Assembly: GCA_040385105.1 (NCBI GenBank) | Contig: JAZKHY010000072.1 | Location: 37,666 to 101,665, forward strand | Source: JACMQX01 sp040385105 | GTDB lineage: Bacteria; Pseudomonadota; Gammaproteobacteria; Burkholderiales; Burkholderiaceae_C | Reading direction: 5' to 3' | DNA: 64,000 nt | In this document: positions 1 through 8,582 of the stretch, piece after piece | How the letters are laid out: every line of letters starts with the position of its first letter | Numbering within the stretch: position 1 is the stretch's first letter | Translations under genes and position numbers: made by a program | The notes under the pieces: model-generated | What the model was told of the DNA's origin: nothing | The model's database searches: none | The model's input: the letters and a program-made list of their open reading frames with translations, nothing else

Positions 1-449
1 CCGACACGGCCAAGAAGTATGGCGACGCGCAGGTGCTGGTCTGGCGCCGCAGCTACGACATCCCGCCGCCGCCGCTGGACGCCGGCGACCCGCGCAGCGA
101 GCGCGGCGACATCCGCTATGCCAAGCTGAAGCCGGGGCAGATTCCGCTGACTGAATGCCTGAAAGACACCGTCGAGCGGGTGATGCCCTTCTGGAACGAA
201 GCCATCGCGCCGGCCATCCAGGCCGGCAAGCGCATCGTCATCGCCGCGCACGGCAACTCCATCCGGGCGCTGGTGAAGTACCTCGACAATGTGTCTGATG
301 AAGACATCGTCGGCCTCAACATTCCCAACGGTATCCCGCTGGTCTATGAGCTGGATGCCCAGCTGAAGCCGCTCAAGCACTACTACCTGGGTGACCCGGA
401 GGCCGCCGCCCGCGCCGCCGCCGCCGTGGCAAGCCAGGGCAAGGCTTAG
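1..449 (+). CDS. gpmA: 2,3-bisphosphoglycerate-dependent phosphoglycerate mutase, C-terminal part
   Basis: Cytosolic glycolytic enzyme that interconverts 3- and 2-phosphoglycerate. The reading frame is open from base 3 to the TAG at 447-449 and has no start in the window, so about 100 N-terminal residues, including the first catalytic histidine, lie upstream. Visible are the family segment LVWRRSYD followed by the proline cluster, and AAHGNSIRAL, which carries the second active-site histidine. The alanine-rich tail after YYLGDPEAA is usual for the family. An internal ATG at 33 is in frame but cannot be the true start because family homology continues upstream of it. The gpmA then carboxy-terminal protease then moeB order is common in Burkholderiales. 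Confidence 0.93.
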   Translation, partial: DTAKKYGDAQVLVWRRSYDIPPPPLDAGDPRSERGDIRYAKLKPGQIPLTECLKDTVERVMPFWNEAIAPAIQAGKRIVIAAHGNSIRALVKYLDNVSDEDIVGLNIPNGIPLVYELDAQLKPLKHYYLGDPEAAARAAAAVASQGKA

Positions 450-539
450 GGATTTTGCCTAAGGTCCATGGGCCATCGCCCTAGGAGCCGCCTTGTGCAT
501 GGGCCTAGAGTTGTTTCAACAAACAACGCTGGAGGCCCG

Positions 540-983
540 ATGAGCAATACGACATCCGTCCCCGCCCGCCTGGCGGCGGGAAAGCTGCTGGCAGCAGCCC
601 TGCTCGCCACCACCTGCACGGCGCATGCGCAACAGGCCGATGCGGTGCGCCCCGCCATCGAGGAAGCCGTATCGGTCCATGCCATTGCAACGGCAGCCCG
701 GCTCTGCAGCCAGATCAGCGAAACCGAACTCAATCGCGCGGCCAACCGGATGGACCAGGTCCACACCGCCAGGCTGGACGAGAAAGACCGTGAAACCTAC
801 CTGATCCTGCGTGGCTCCAGCGGCTTTCGCAACACGGTGTTTGCCTCGGCCCTGCGCCGTATCCAGGGCGGCTGCTCGCCCGAAGTCGGTGCGACCTGGC
901 GCGATGTGGACGCCAGCCTGGTTTTCGCCAACGCCATGGCACGCGAATCGCTTGCAGGCGTACTTCCTGCAAACGCCAGGTAA
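540..983 (+). CDS. Small secreted protein of unknown function
   Basis: I do not recognise the family. The 147-residue product starts at an ATG preceded by GGAGG about 5 bases upstream; this start is preferred over an in-frame ATG at 468 because residues 10-29 then form a signal peptide ending ATTCTAHAQQ, with cleavage likely after AHA. The mature part is helical and charged, with two cysteines (in RLCSQI and GGCSP) that could form a disulfide in the periplasm. It sits between gpmA and the S41 protease on the same strand, a position where many relatives have no gene, so it may be a lineage-specific insertion. Export to the periplasm is inferred from the signal only. Confidence 0.7.
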   Translation: MSNTTSVPARLAAGKLLAAALLATTCTAHAQQADAVRPAIEEAVSVHAIATAARLCSQISETELNRAANRMDQVHTARLDEKDRETYLILRGSSGFRNTVFASALRRIQGGCSPEVGATWRDVDASLVFANAMARESLAGVLPANAR

Positions 984-1007
984 AGACGCGCGCATTTGTG
1001 CCGGAGT

Positions 1008-1043
1008 CCCCCGAAACACCCCCGGGCAAGGGGTTTCCGGGGG
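1008..1043 (+). terminator. Imperfect GC-rich hairpin after the secreted-protein gene
   Basis: Five C, then GAAAC, then a C run on the left arm pair with GGGG, TTTC and five G on the right arm. The stem is interrupted by a bulge and there is no clean T run, so termination would be weak. It lies 25 bases after the stop codon at 983 and before the protease start at 1092. Confidence 0.4.
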
Positions 1044-1091
1044 AACCAAAGCTATTGCTGTTCGTTCTATACTGGTATCAAGAGGTGCCGT

Positions 1092-2528
1092 ATGGGTCAA
1101 AAACTGAAAATCGCGGGCTGGATTTCACTGGGCGTTCTCGCCGGTGCTCTGACAACCGTTTCGCTGCAAACCGTGGCGCGCGGCTCGCTCGCCCCGCTGC
1201 CGCTCGAAGAACTGCAGCAGCTCGCCGCCGTCTTCGGCATGGTCAAGAGCGACTATGTCGAGGCTGTCGACGAGAAGAAACTCATCTCTGACGCCATCTC
1301 CGGCATGGTGGCCAGCCTGGACCCCCACTCCCAGTACTTCGACAAGAAGTCCTTCAAGGAATTCCGTGAAGGCACGACCGGCCGCTTTGTCGGCGTCGGC
1401 ATCGAGATCACGCAGGAAGACGGCCTGGTCAAGGTGGTCTCGCCGATCGAAGGCTCGCCCGCCTACCGCGCCGGCCTGAAGCCCAACGACCTGATCACCC
1501 GCATCGACGAAACCGTCGTCAAGGGCCTGACGCTCAATGAAGCCGTCAAGAAAATGCGCGGCGAGCCGAACACCAAGGTCATGCTGACGATCTTCCGCAA
1601 GGACGAGAACCGCACCTTCCCGGTGACCATCACCCGCGAGGAAATCCGCACCCAGTCGGTGCGCGGCAAGGTGGTCGAGCCCGGCTATGCCTGGATCCGC
1701 CTGAGCCAGTTCCAGGAACGCACGGTCGACGACTTTGCCCGCAAGGTCGAGGAGGTCTACAAGGCCGAGCCCAACCTCAAGGGCCTGGTGCTGGACCTGC
1801 GCAACGACCCGGGCGGCCTGCTGGACGCCGCCGTGGCTGTGTCGGCCGCCTTCCTGCCCGAGAACGTGACGGTGGTCTCGACCAACGGCCAGTTGCCCGA
1901 GAGCAAGTTCGTCTACAAGGCAGCGCCTGACTTCTACCAGCGCCGCGGCGGGCCGGACCCGCTCAAGCGCCTGCCGGCCGCACTCAAGACGGTTCCGCTG
2001 GTGGTCCTGGTCAATGAAGGCTCGGCCTCGGCCAGCGAGATCGTTGCCGGCGCCCTGCAGGACTACAAGCGCGCCACCATCATGGGCAGCCAGACCTTCG
2101 GCAAGGGCTCGGTGCAGACAGTGCGCCCCCTCGGCCCGGATACGGGCCTGAAGCTCACGACCGCGCGCTACTACACGCCCACGGGCAAGTCGATCCAGGC
2201 CAAGGGCATCGTGCCGGACGTCATGATCGACGAGACCGAGGAAGGCAACATCTTCGCCGCCCTACGCACCCGCGAGGCCGACCTGGAGAAGCACCTCAAC
2301 AGCGGCCAGGGCGCCGAGGTCAAGGACCCGGCCCGTGAAAAGGCCCGCGAAGATGCCCGCAAGCGGCTGGAAGAAGAAGCCAAGAAGCCGGCCTCGGAGC
2401 GCAAGATGCCCGAGTTCGGCTCCGACAAGGACTTCCAGCTCGCCCAGGCCCTGAACCAGCTCAAGGGCCGCCCCGTTCTGATCAGCAAAACAATGATCGA
2501 GCGGAAAGAGGAAAAGAAAGAGAATTGA
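1092..2528 (+). CDS. ctpA: S41 family carboxy-terminal processing protease
   Basis: Periplasmic serine protease of the CtpA/Prc type that trims proteins at their C terminus. The 478-residue product starts with a signal anchor (residues 8-28), followed by a helical region, a PDZ domain (about 95-180, with the GVGIEI carboxylate-binding loop) and the S41 catalytic core. The catalytic dyad is readable: Ser313 within GSASASEI and Lys338 within TFGKGSVQ, 25 residues apart as in characterised CtpA enzymes. The C-terminal 80 residues are highly charged and probably helical. The ATG at 1092 is chosen over an upstream in-frame ATG at 996 because it begins directly before the signal anchor and follows AGAGG. 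It overlaps the next gene by 4 bases (TTGA). Confidence 0.93.
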   Translation: MGQKLKIAGWISLGVLAGALTTVSLQTVARGSLAPLPLEELQQLAAVFGMVKSDYVEAVDEKKLISDAISGMVASLDPHSQYFDKKSFKEFREGTTGRFVGVGIEITQEDGLVKVVSPIEGSPAYRAGLKPNDLITRIDETVVKGLTLNEAVKKMRGEPNTKVMLTIFRKDENRTFPVTITREEIRTQSVRGKVVEPGYAWIRLSQFQERTVDDFARKVEEVYKAEPNLKGLVLDLRNDPGGLLDAAVAVSAAFLPENVTVVSTNGQLPESKFVYKAAPDFYQRRGGPDPLKRLPAALKTVPLVVLVNEGSASASEIVAGALQDYKRATIMGSQTFGKGSVQTVRPLGPDTGLKLTTARYYTPTGKSIQAKGIVPDVMIDETEEGNIFAALRTREADLEKHLNSGQGAEVKDPAREKAREDARKRLEEEAKKPASERKMPEFGSDKDFQLAQALNQLKGRPVLISKTMIERKEEKKEN

Positions 2529-3283
2529 CTGACGACCAGCTCCTGCGGTACTCACGCCACATCCTGCTGGATGGCATCGGCGAAGAGGTGCAGGAGCGCT
2601 GGCTTTCGGGCCATGCACTGATCATCGGCGCCGGGGGGCTGGGGTCGCCCGCTGCGCTGTACCTCGGGTCGGCAGGTGTGGGGCAGATCACCATCGTGGA
2701 CGATGACGTGGTGGACGTGACCAACCTGCAGCGCCAGATCGCCCATGACATGTCGCGGGTCGGCAGCCCCAAGGCGCTGTCGGCGGCACAGTCCATCGCC
2801 GCCATCAACCCGGAAGTACGCGTCAGCACGGTGGTGGCGCGGGCTGATGCCTCACTGCTGGACACGCTGGTGCGCGAAGCCGGCGTGGTACTGGACTGCT
2901 GCGACAACTTCGCAACCCGGCACCTTGTCAATGCAGCCTGTGTCAGGCACGGCAAGCCGCTGGTGTCGGGCGCGGTGATCCGCTTTGACGGGCAGGTCAC
3001 GGTCTACGACCCGCGCGACGCCGCCTCCCCCTGCTATGCCTGCGTGTTCCCGCAGGATGCCGGCTTTGAGGAAACACGCTGCGCGACGCTGGGAGTCTTT
3101 GCACCGCTGGTGGGCGTTGTCGGCGCCATGCAGGCCGCAGAAGCACTGAAACTGCTGGGCGCAACGGGCACCTCCCTCGCGGGGCGGCTGCTGATGCTGG
3201 ATGGGCGCAATATGGAGTGGAGCGAAATGCGGGTTCCGCGCCAGGCAGGCTGCAAGGTCTGTGGTGCGCCTGAACAAGGCTGA
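2525..3283 (+). CDS. moeB: MoeB/ThiF-family adenylyltransferase
   Basis: Adenylates the C-terminal glycine of a ubiquitin-like sulfur carrier (MoaD or ThiS) for molybdopterin or thiamine synthesis. The 252-residue protein has the Rossmann nucleotide loop GAGGLG (35-40), the Asp-rich DCCDNFATR segment, a conserved cysteine at 186 in the position of MoeB Cys187, and two zinc-binding CxxC pairs (Cys170/173 and Cys243/246). It lacks a C-terminal rhodanese domain, so it is of the MoeB/ThiF length rather than the MOCS3 type. The TTG start overlaps the protease stop as TTGA, which implies translational coupling. No carrier protein gene is adjacent, so MoeB and ThiF roles cannot be separated here. 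Confidence 0.88.
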   Translation: MTDDQLLRYSRHILLDGIGEEVQERWLSGHALIIGAGGLGSPAALYLGSAGVGQITIVDDDVVDVTNLQRQIAHDMSRVGSPKALSAAQSIAAINPEVRVSTVVARADASLLDTLVREAGVVLDCCDNFATRHLVNAACVRHGKPLVSGAVIRFDGQVTVYDPRDAASPCYACVFPQDAGFEETRCATLGVFAPLVGVVGAMQAAEALKLLGATGTSLAGRLLMLDGRNMEWSEMRVPRQAGCKVCGAPEQG

Positions 3284-3309
3284 CACGCGCCTTCCCTCGA
3301 CCTTCTCTT

Positions 3310-5340
3310 TTACCTGGCAGCCGGACCTGCCACCTTGCCAACCTGCGACAGGATCTTGCTGCAGTCCGCATCCACACCCGGCCCGGTTTCCACGGTCGCG
3401 GCAAGCGCCAGCAACGGGTTGATCAGTCCCAGTGCCAGGGCCACGCCGGCACGGCCGGCCAGCGCGCCCTTGTCGGGCGACGCGGTGGGCGCGGCAAAGG
3501 TGCCGCCAATGCGCAGCGGCGAGCGCAGGCTCAGGATGCTCACGTCCTTGGGTTGCGGCCGGAAGCGGATGTCCAGCGTCTCGTCCGCCAGGCTGATCTG
3601 GCCGGCGCCGTAGATCACGGTATCAACCGTGTCGAGCACGATGGACTGCGAGCTCATCAGCCCCTGCTTCACGTCAAAGGCGCCGCCGGCGCAGCGCAGC
3701 TGCACCGTCTTGTCGCCCTGGACTAGGAATTTGATCACCTCGCCGCCGTCGAGGCCCATGAACTCCAGCAGGATGTTGCTCACCTGCCCCCGGCCCATCA
3801 GCACGCCGACAGTGCCCGAAGCGGAGCCCAGCATCTGCGCCGCCGAATTGCCGCGGCCCGAAAGATTGACCCGGCCATTGAGCTTGCCGAGGCTCGACCT
3901 GGTCAGCTCCACAGTGGGAAACAGCTGGTTGAGCTGGAGCGAGCGAGCCGCGAGGCTGGTGCGAACACTGGCCGGGTTGACGCGCGCATCGATCACGATG
4001 CTGCCGGCCAGCGAACCGCCGGCCACGCCCAGCTGCAGCGGGTCAAGCGTCAGCTCGCCATCCTTGAGGCGCACATGCACGCTCCCCTTGTCCAGCGGCA
4101 GTTCCTTCACCCGGCGGATGTCGGCGGCGCTGTACCAGACGTCCGCATTCATCGCATTCAGCCGCTCGAAGTCCAGCGGGGTGGTGGGCAGGATCTTGCC
4201 CGGGCGTTTCGCGCTTTTGGCTACCGTTGACCCGGCAGCCGCGCCAGGCGCTGCGGGCGCCACTGTTACTTTGGCCTGGCGGTCGTCCCGCCCCGTGACG
4301 GTGACGCGCGCGACAGGCACTGCAGGCCCGGCACCGATGATCGGGCCGAGGTCGTCGAAATTCAGGACCCGCGATTGCACCTTTCCGCTCAGCATGCCGA
4401 CCTTGCCGCTGCGGTCGTAAGCCAGGTCGCCCGACAGGTCGGTGCTGCCCAGCCGTCCCTGGATGCCGCCCACCTTCCACACTGCCGCCTGCTTGTTCAG
4501 CCGGCCGCGCAATGCATAGGCGGGTGTGGAGGGGAGCACCACGCCGAGCAGCTTGTACAGGTCTGCAAGATTGGCGCCGCGCAAGTCGAACTGCGCGTCG
4601 ATGCCGTCAAGCTGTGAGAGGTTGGCAAGCGTGCCGGTGGCCTTCAGCGAGGTGCTGCCGGCCCTGGCGTCGATCTCAAGCGGGAAAGGCTGCTCCATGT
4701 TGTCGCTCAGCTGCAGCACGCTGCCGGTGCGGCCCTTTGCCGAGAACGCCTCGTTCTTCCATTTGCCGGTCGCGGCGTATTCAAGCGGGAGTCCGTCCGC
4801 CGCGTTGGTGATGGCGAACTCCGTCCTGATATCCGCACCCATCGCAGCGGCCAGGAAGTTCAGCGAACCCTTGTCCACCAGCAGGCGGTCAATGCGCGGC
4901 ACAGTGCCGGTGTCGGCCGTGTCCTTGCCGAGCGCCCAGGTCCGGCGCCCGTCCGCTTCCATCTGCAGCCCGAAGCGCGGCTGGTCCAGCTTGAGGACCG
5001 GAAGCTCGACCTTGCGGCTGAACAGGGGCCAGAGCCTCACGTGAATCTCGGCGGCTTCGGCCTCGACAAGGTACGGGTCGCGCGCCCACGGCGGATTGGC
5101 GAACTGGATGCCGTCAGCGAACACACGTGTGGTGGCGCCGAGCTTCACATCCAGCTTGCGGGTGATCTCGAAGCTGCGGCCGGTCTTTTCACTGACATAG
5201 CGGTTCAGCGGCCCGCGCAGGATGTCCCACGGGAAGAAGACGACGACCAGCACGAGCAGGGCAACCAGCCCCAGCAGCGCGAGCCCCACCTTGCGCCAAA
5301 GGTGGCGGGACGGCGGCGCGGCGGTGGTAGGTGCATTCAT
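3310..5340 (-). CDS. AsmA family protein
   Basis: Large inner-membrane-anchored periplasmic protein of the AsmA group, a family linked to outer-membrane biogenesis and lipid transport. The 676-residue product has a short cytoplasmic N terminus, one membrane helix (about residues 18-37, rich in L and V, ending FFPWD), the AsmA N-terminal segment (NRYVSEKTGRSFEI) and a long beta-rich body. The C-terminal part has the typical AsmA pattern around FRPQPKDVSILSLRSPL and IGGTFAAPTASPD. The ATG at 5340 is preferred to longer forms because residues upstream are proline- and arginine-rich without a signal. The gene faces moeB with a 26-base gap, and no partner gene is adjacent on its own strand. Confidence 0.88.
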   Translation of the reverse strand: MNAPTTAAPPSRHLWRKVGLALLGLVALLVLVVVFFPWDILRGPLNRYVSEKTGRSFEITRKLDVKLGATTRVFADGIQFANPPWARDPYLVEAEAAEIHVRLWPLFSRKVELPVLKLDQPRFGLQMEADGRRTWALGKDTADTGTVPRIDRLLVDKGSLNFLAAAMGADIRTEFAITNAADGLPLEYAATGKWKNEAFSAKGRTGSVLQLSDNMEQPFPLEIDARAGSTSLKATGTLANLSQLDGIDAQFDLRGANLADLYKLLGVVLPSTPAYALRGRLNKQAAVWKVGGIQGRLGSTDLSGDLAYDRSGKVGMLSGKVQSRVLNFDDLGPIIGAGPAVPVARVTVTGRDDRQAKVTVAPAAPGAAAGSTVAKSAKRPGKILPTTPLDFERLNAMNADVWYSAADIRRVKELPLDKGSVHVRLKDGELTLDPLQLGVAGGSLAGSIVIDARVNPASVRTSLAARSLQLNQLFPTVELTRSSLGKLNGRVNLSGRGNSAAQMLGSASGTVGVLMGRGQVSNILLEFMGLDGGEVIKFLVQGDKTVQLRCAGGAFDVKQGLMSSQSIVLDTVDTVIYGAGQISLADETLDIRFRPQPKDVSILSLRSPLRIGGTFAAPTASPDKGALAGRAGVALALGLINPLLALAATVETGPGVDADCSKILSQVGKVAGPAAR

Positions 5341-5472
5341 GCCCACGAGTGTGCGCGGCGTGAACGGCAATGCCCATCGGCCACCGGAACCAGTTGGTGT
5401 CGGCCAGAGCCTACAAAATGAAACAGGCCTGTGCTGGCCTCGCAACTGTCGGGGGAGCGGCGCCCCGGCAGC

Positions 5473-5488
5473 GTAGGATGCGTCCTAC
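5473..5488. repeat. Inverted repeat GTAGGA-TGCG-TCCTAC
   Basis: A perfect 6-base inverted repeat with a 4-base loop in the 268-base gap between the divergent AsmA gene and the orphan receiver gene. It could be an operator or a small hairpin. Related GTAGGAC/GTCCTAC heptamers occur at 8222-8228 and 12554-12560. Confidence 0.45.
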
Positions 5489-5608
5489 ATGCAAGCCGCG
5501 CGGCCACTGGCACAATTGTTTACAGGGCAAGGGTAGAGTAATGCACAAGCTGACAGCCGCCGCGAGGCCGCTGTGGGCAAGCATCCCCGCCAGCATGGAT
5601 GGATCATT

Positions 5609-6004
5609 GTGGGACTCAGAACTTACATCGTTGAAGACAATGCAACCATCCGGGAAAATCTGATCGGCACACTTGAAGAGCTGACACCCGTCAAGGCCGT
5701 CGGCGTGGCGGAGACCGAAAACGAGGGCAAGACATGGCTGACCCAGAATACAGGGTGGGACCTGGCCATCGTTGACCTGTTCCTGCGCCAGGGCAGCGGC
5801 CTGGGCATCATCGAAGCCTGCCGCAACCGCGACCCGGCCCAGAAGGTGGTGGTACTCAGCAATTACGCGACATCAGACATGCGCCGCCGCTGCGAACAGC
5901 TGGGCGCGGATGCGGTGTTCGACAAATCAAACGAGATCGAGGCGCTGGTTGAATACTGTGTCACCCAGTTTCCCGAAGCCGGTGGCGACCAGCCCGGCCG
6001 GTAA
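5609..6004 (+). CDS. Orphan single-domain response regulator (receiver only)
   Basis: A stand-alone receiver domain with no output domain. Counting from a GTG at 5609, the 131-residue product has all phosphorylation residues: acidic pair Glu9/Asp10, phospho-acceptor Asp56 in AIVDLFL, Ser84 in VVLSN and Lys106 in VFDKS. The GTG is chosen because the receiver fold begins right after it (GLRTYIVEDN) and a GGATGGAT stretch lies just upstream; a longer in-frame start at 5573 would add residues unlike the family. It is convergent with the NarL-type regulator and close to the CHASE3 kinase, so it may accept phosphate from that kinase and act as a sink or allosteric partner. That link is inference. 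Confidence 0.82.
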   Translation: MGLRTYIVEDNATIRENLIGTLEELTPVKAVGVAETENEGKTWLTQNTGWDLAIVDLFLRQGSGLGIIEACRNRDPAQKVVVLSNYATSDMRRRCEQLGADAVFDKSNEIEALVEYCVTQFPEAGGDQPGR

Positions 6005-6071
6005 TGCGGTGGCCGCCACGGCAGGCCATCGGGCGGGCCCGGTCAGCGGGCATGCGCCATGCGGCGCGGGC

Positions 6072-6704
6072 TCAGTCGATGAGCTTGTTTTTCAGCGCGT
6101 AGTACGTCAGGTCGCTGTTGGACGCAAGGCTCATCTTTTCCATCAGCCGCGTGCGGTAGGTGCTCACCGTTTTCACGCTCAGCGACAGCGCCTTGGCAAT
6201 GTCGCCCGCCGTCTCGCCCTTGGCCAGCTTCAGGAACACCTGGAACTCGCGCTCGGACAGCTGCTCGTGCGGCGCTGCGCCTTCCTTGCGGTTGAGCTGC
6301 TGGGCCAGCAGCTCCGCCACCGTCGGCGAGATGTAGCGGCGGCCCAGCGAAATGGTGCGGATCGCGTTGACGATCTCCATCGGGTCGCACTCCTTGTTCA
6401 GGTAGCCGCTTGCGCCCTGCCGGATCAGGTTGACCGCGTAATGCTCTTCCGGGTAGCCGCTCAAGATCAGGATGCCCAGGTCGGGCGCCTTGGCGCGGAT
6501 CATGCCGAGCGCGTCAATGCCGCTTTGACCGGGCATCGACAGGTCCATCACCAGCACGTCCATTTCATTGTTGCGAACCAGGTCGATGGCTTCGCGCCCG
6601 CTGGCGGCCTCACCGACCACACGCAAGTCGACATGGTCGGAGAAAAACTGCTTGAGGCCGGAGCGCACGATGGCATGGTCATCCACAATTCCGATTTTGA
6701 TCAT
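6072..6704 (-). CDS. NarL/FixJ-family response regulator
   Basis: Cytosolic DNA-binding regulator of a two-component system. The 210-residue product has a receiver domain (acidic pair Asp8/Asp9, phospho-acceptor Asp54 in VMDLSMPG, conserved lysine in YLNKE) and a C-terminal LuxR-type helix-turn-helix starting LSEREFQVF and containing SLSVKTVSTYRTRL. The ATG at 6704 is preferred to an upstream start at 6770 because the receiver fold begins at MIKIGIVDD and a purine-rich GAAAGAAAG precedes it. The sensor kinase starts 133 bases away on the opposite strand, so the pair is divergent and probably cognate. Target genes are unknown; the neighbouring small envelope-stress genes are candidates. Confidence 0.9.
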   Translation of the reverse strand: MIKIGIVDDHAIVRSGLKQFFSDHVDLRVVGEAASGREAIDLVRNNEMDVLVMDLSMPGQSGIDALGMIRAKAPDLGILILSGYPEEHYAVNLIRQGASGYLNKECDPMEIVNAIRTISLGRRYISPTVAELLAQQLNRKEGAAPHEQLSEREFQVFLKLAKGETAGDIAKALSLSVKTVSTYRTRLMEKMSLASNSDLTYYALKNKLID

Positions 6705-6836
6705 GTCGCTTTCTTTCGTTGAAGTCCGGTACTGCAGGGATCCCGTGGTGCAAGGCGCCCGGGGCGCCATGCTGCATTGTCCGCATGGCTCCGATTATTC
6801 CCCAATTATTCACCCTGTTGCCAACCGGAGATCATG

Positions 6837-8177
6837 ATGCGCTGGTTCGCAATTCCAAAAATGGCCATCAGCCTGCCCCTGGCAGTGCTGGCGGCGTTCA
6901 CCCTGATGGCCGTCAACGAGGCCGGCTACGACCGCTCGACACGGGCCAACGAGAACATTGCGGCAGCGCAGCAGACGCGCGGTGCCATCAACAAGCTGCT
7001 GCAGTTCACCCTGGATGCCGAGACCGGCCAGCGCGGCTACCTGCTCACCGGCGACCCGCGCTACCTCGAGCCTTATGACCTGGCCACCTCCAGCATCAAT
7101 GAGGTGCTGGACGAACTGCGGCGGCTCTATGCCGGTGACAAGGACAAGCTGGCCGACTTCCTTATCCTGGCCGGGCACATCTCGCGCAAGCTCGGCGAGA
7201 TGGATGTCAGCGTGCGCCTGCGCAAGCAGGGCAACGAGGACGCCTGGAAGTTCGTGTTGACGACCGACGTGGGCAAGGAGCAGATGGACGCGATCCGCAG
7301 GCAGACGGCCAGGCTGGTTGCCTCCAGCACGCTGGACATGGAGTCCAGCCAGGCCGACATCACCCGTTCGCTGCAGCTGTCGCGACTGGGCATCGCCGGG
7401 ATTGCGCTGGCAGGCCTGCTGGCCTTCTACATGTACCTGCGCCAGACCAGCGCACTGGCCCGCGCCGGCCTGCGCGAGCAGGAGTCGCTCAAGCGCGAAC
7501 GCGACATGCTGGAGTTGCAGGTGCGCGAGCGCACCGCCAGCCTGGCCGAACTGGCCACCCACCTGCAACTGGCCCGGGAAGACGAACGCGGCCACCTGGC
7601 GCGCGAGCTGCACGACGAACTCGGCGCGCTGCTCACCGCAGCAAAGCTCGACGTGGCGCGGCTGAAATCACGGCTGGGCGGCGAGTCGCCGGACCTGCTG
7701 CAGCGGCTGCAGCACCTGACAGAGACGCTCAACAGCGTGATCGCACTCAAGCGCCGCATCATCGAGGACCTGCGCCCCTCCTCCCTGACCCACCTGGGCC
7801 TGGTGTCGTCGCTCGAGATCCTGGCGCGCGAGTTCTCCGAGCGCTCGGGCCTTGAGATCGTGACCGACATGGAGCCGGTCGAGCTGGACGACTCGCGCCA
7901 GCTCACCGTGTACCGCCTGGTCCAGGAGTCACTGACCAACGTGGGCAAGTATGCGCAGGCCGCCCGTGTGGACATCAGCCTGCACAACTTTGACGGGCAT
8001 GTGAGCCTGGAGGTGCGGGACGACGGGCAGGGATTCGACGTCACGCAGAGCCGGCCGTCGACCCATGGCCTGGCGGGCATGCGTCACCGCGTTGAAGCGG
8101 CGGGTGGGCGGCTGTCGGTGAATTCGTCGCCGGGCAAGGGCACGCGCATCACAGCCATGCTGCCCAAGACCGCCTGA
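6837..8177 (+). CDS. Sensor histidine kinase with CHASE3 sensor domain
   Basis: Inner-membrane NarX/DegS-like kinase. The 446-residue product has an N-terminal membrane helix (about 8-27), a periplasmic CHASE3 domain with the signature DAETGQRGYLLTGDPRYLEP (60-79), a second membrane helix (about 183-202), a coiled linker, and a HisKA_3 dimerisation domain in which the phospho-accepting His259 lies in ARELHDELG. The HATPase domain has its N-box near QESLTNVGKYAQA and the G-box DDGQGF. Two adjacent ATGs (6834, 6837) are possible; 6837 has the better spacing from GGAG at 6827-6830. It is divergent from the NarL-type regulator, its likely partner. CHASE3 ligands are generally unknown. Confidence 0.9.
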   Translation: MRWFAIPKMAISLPLAVLAAFTLMAVNEAGYDRSTRANENIAAAQQTRGAINKLLQFTLDAETGQRGYLLTGDPRYLEPYDLATSSINEVLDELRRLYAGDKDKLADFLILAGHISRKLGEMDVSVRLRKQGNEDAWKFVLTTDVGKEQMDAIRRQTARLVASSTLDMESSQADITRSLQLSRLGIAGIALAGLLAFYMYLRQTSALARAGLREQESLKRERDMLELQVRERTASLAELATHLQLAREDERGHLARELHDELGALLTAAKLDVARLKSRLGGESPDLLQRLQHLTETLNSVIALKRRIIEDLRPSSLTHLGLVSSLEILAREFSERSGLEIVTDMEPVELDDSRQLTVYRLVQESLTNVGKYAQAARVDISLHNFDGHVSLEVRDDGQGFDVTQSRPSTHGLAGMRHRVEAAGGRLSVNSSPGKGTRITAMLPKTA

Positions 8178-8367
8178 CAGGACTGGCCAGACAAAAGGGC
8201 GGCCGTGCGCCTGTCGGCGCTGTCCTACGCAGCACCTTCATCGCCGCCCACACGCGCTGGCGTCTGCGGCTGATGAACAACTTCTGACAACTTCCTTAAC
8301 CTTGCGACAGGCTCTCAATAGGGAGTGCCGCAACAAGGGCCATGCCCCGCAAGCTCAAGGAACTGTC

Positions 8368-8532
8368 ATGTTGCATTACTCAGTCGTCTTTCTGGTGATC
8401 GCACTGATCGCCGCCGTTTTCGGCTTTGGCGGCATTGCCGCAGGCGCGGTCGAAATCGCCAAGATCCTCTTCTTCATCTTCGCCATCATGGCCATCGTGA
8501 GCTTTGTGGTCAGCCTCATGCGGCGCAAATAG
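8368..8532 (+). CDS. DUF1328 small membrane protein (YtjA family)
   Basis: A 54-residue protein made almost wholly of two hydrophobic helices separated by a glycine-rich turn (FGFGGIAAGA) and ending with a basic VSLMRRK tail, which matches the DUF1328/YtjA family. It would be an inner-membrane protein; the family has no assigned biochemical role. The ATG at 8368 is preceded by AAGGA with 5 bases of spacing. It is followed 50 bases later by the YqjD-like gene on the same strand, suggesting one transcript of small membrane stress proteins. Confidence 0.85.
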   Translation: MLHYSVVFLVIALIAAVFGFGGIAAGAVEIAKILFFIFAIMAIVSFVVSLMRRK

Positions 8533-8582
8533 TCCCGCCGTCCCGCCCCCACACACCCCCGATCCCTGAAAGGCCCCTCTCC

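Noticed and set aside
8178..8367. Promoter or small RNA in the gap before the DUF1328 gene
   Set aside because: No convincing -35/-10 pair or terminator-like hairpin for an RNA was found; the gap holds only the half-motif at 8222-8228.
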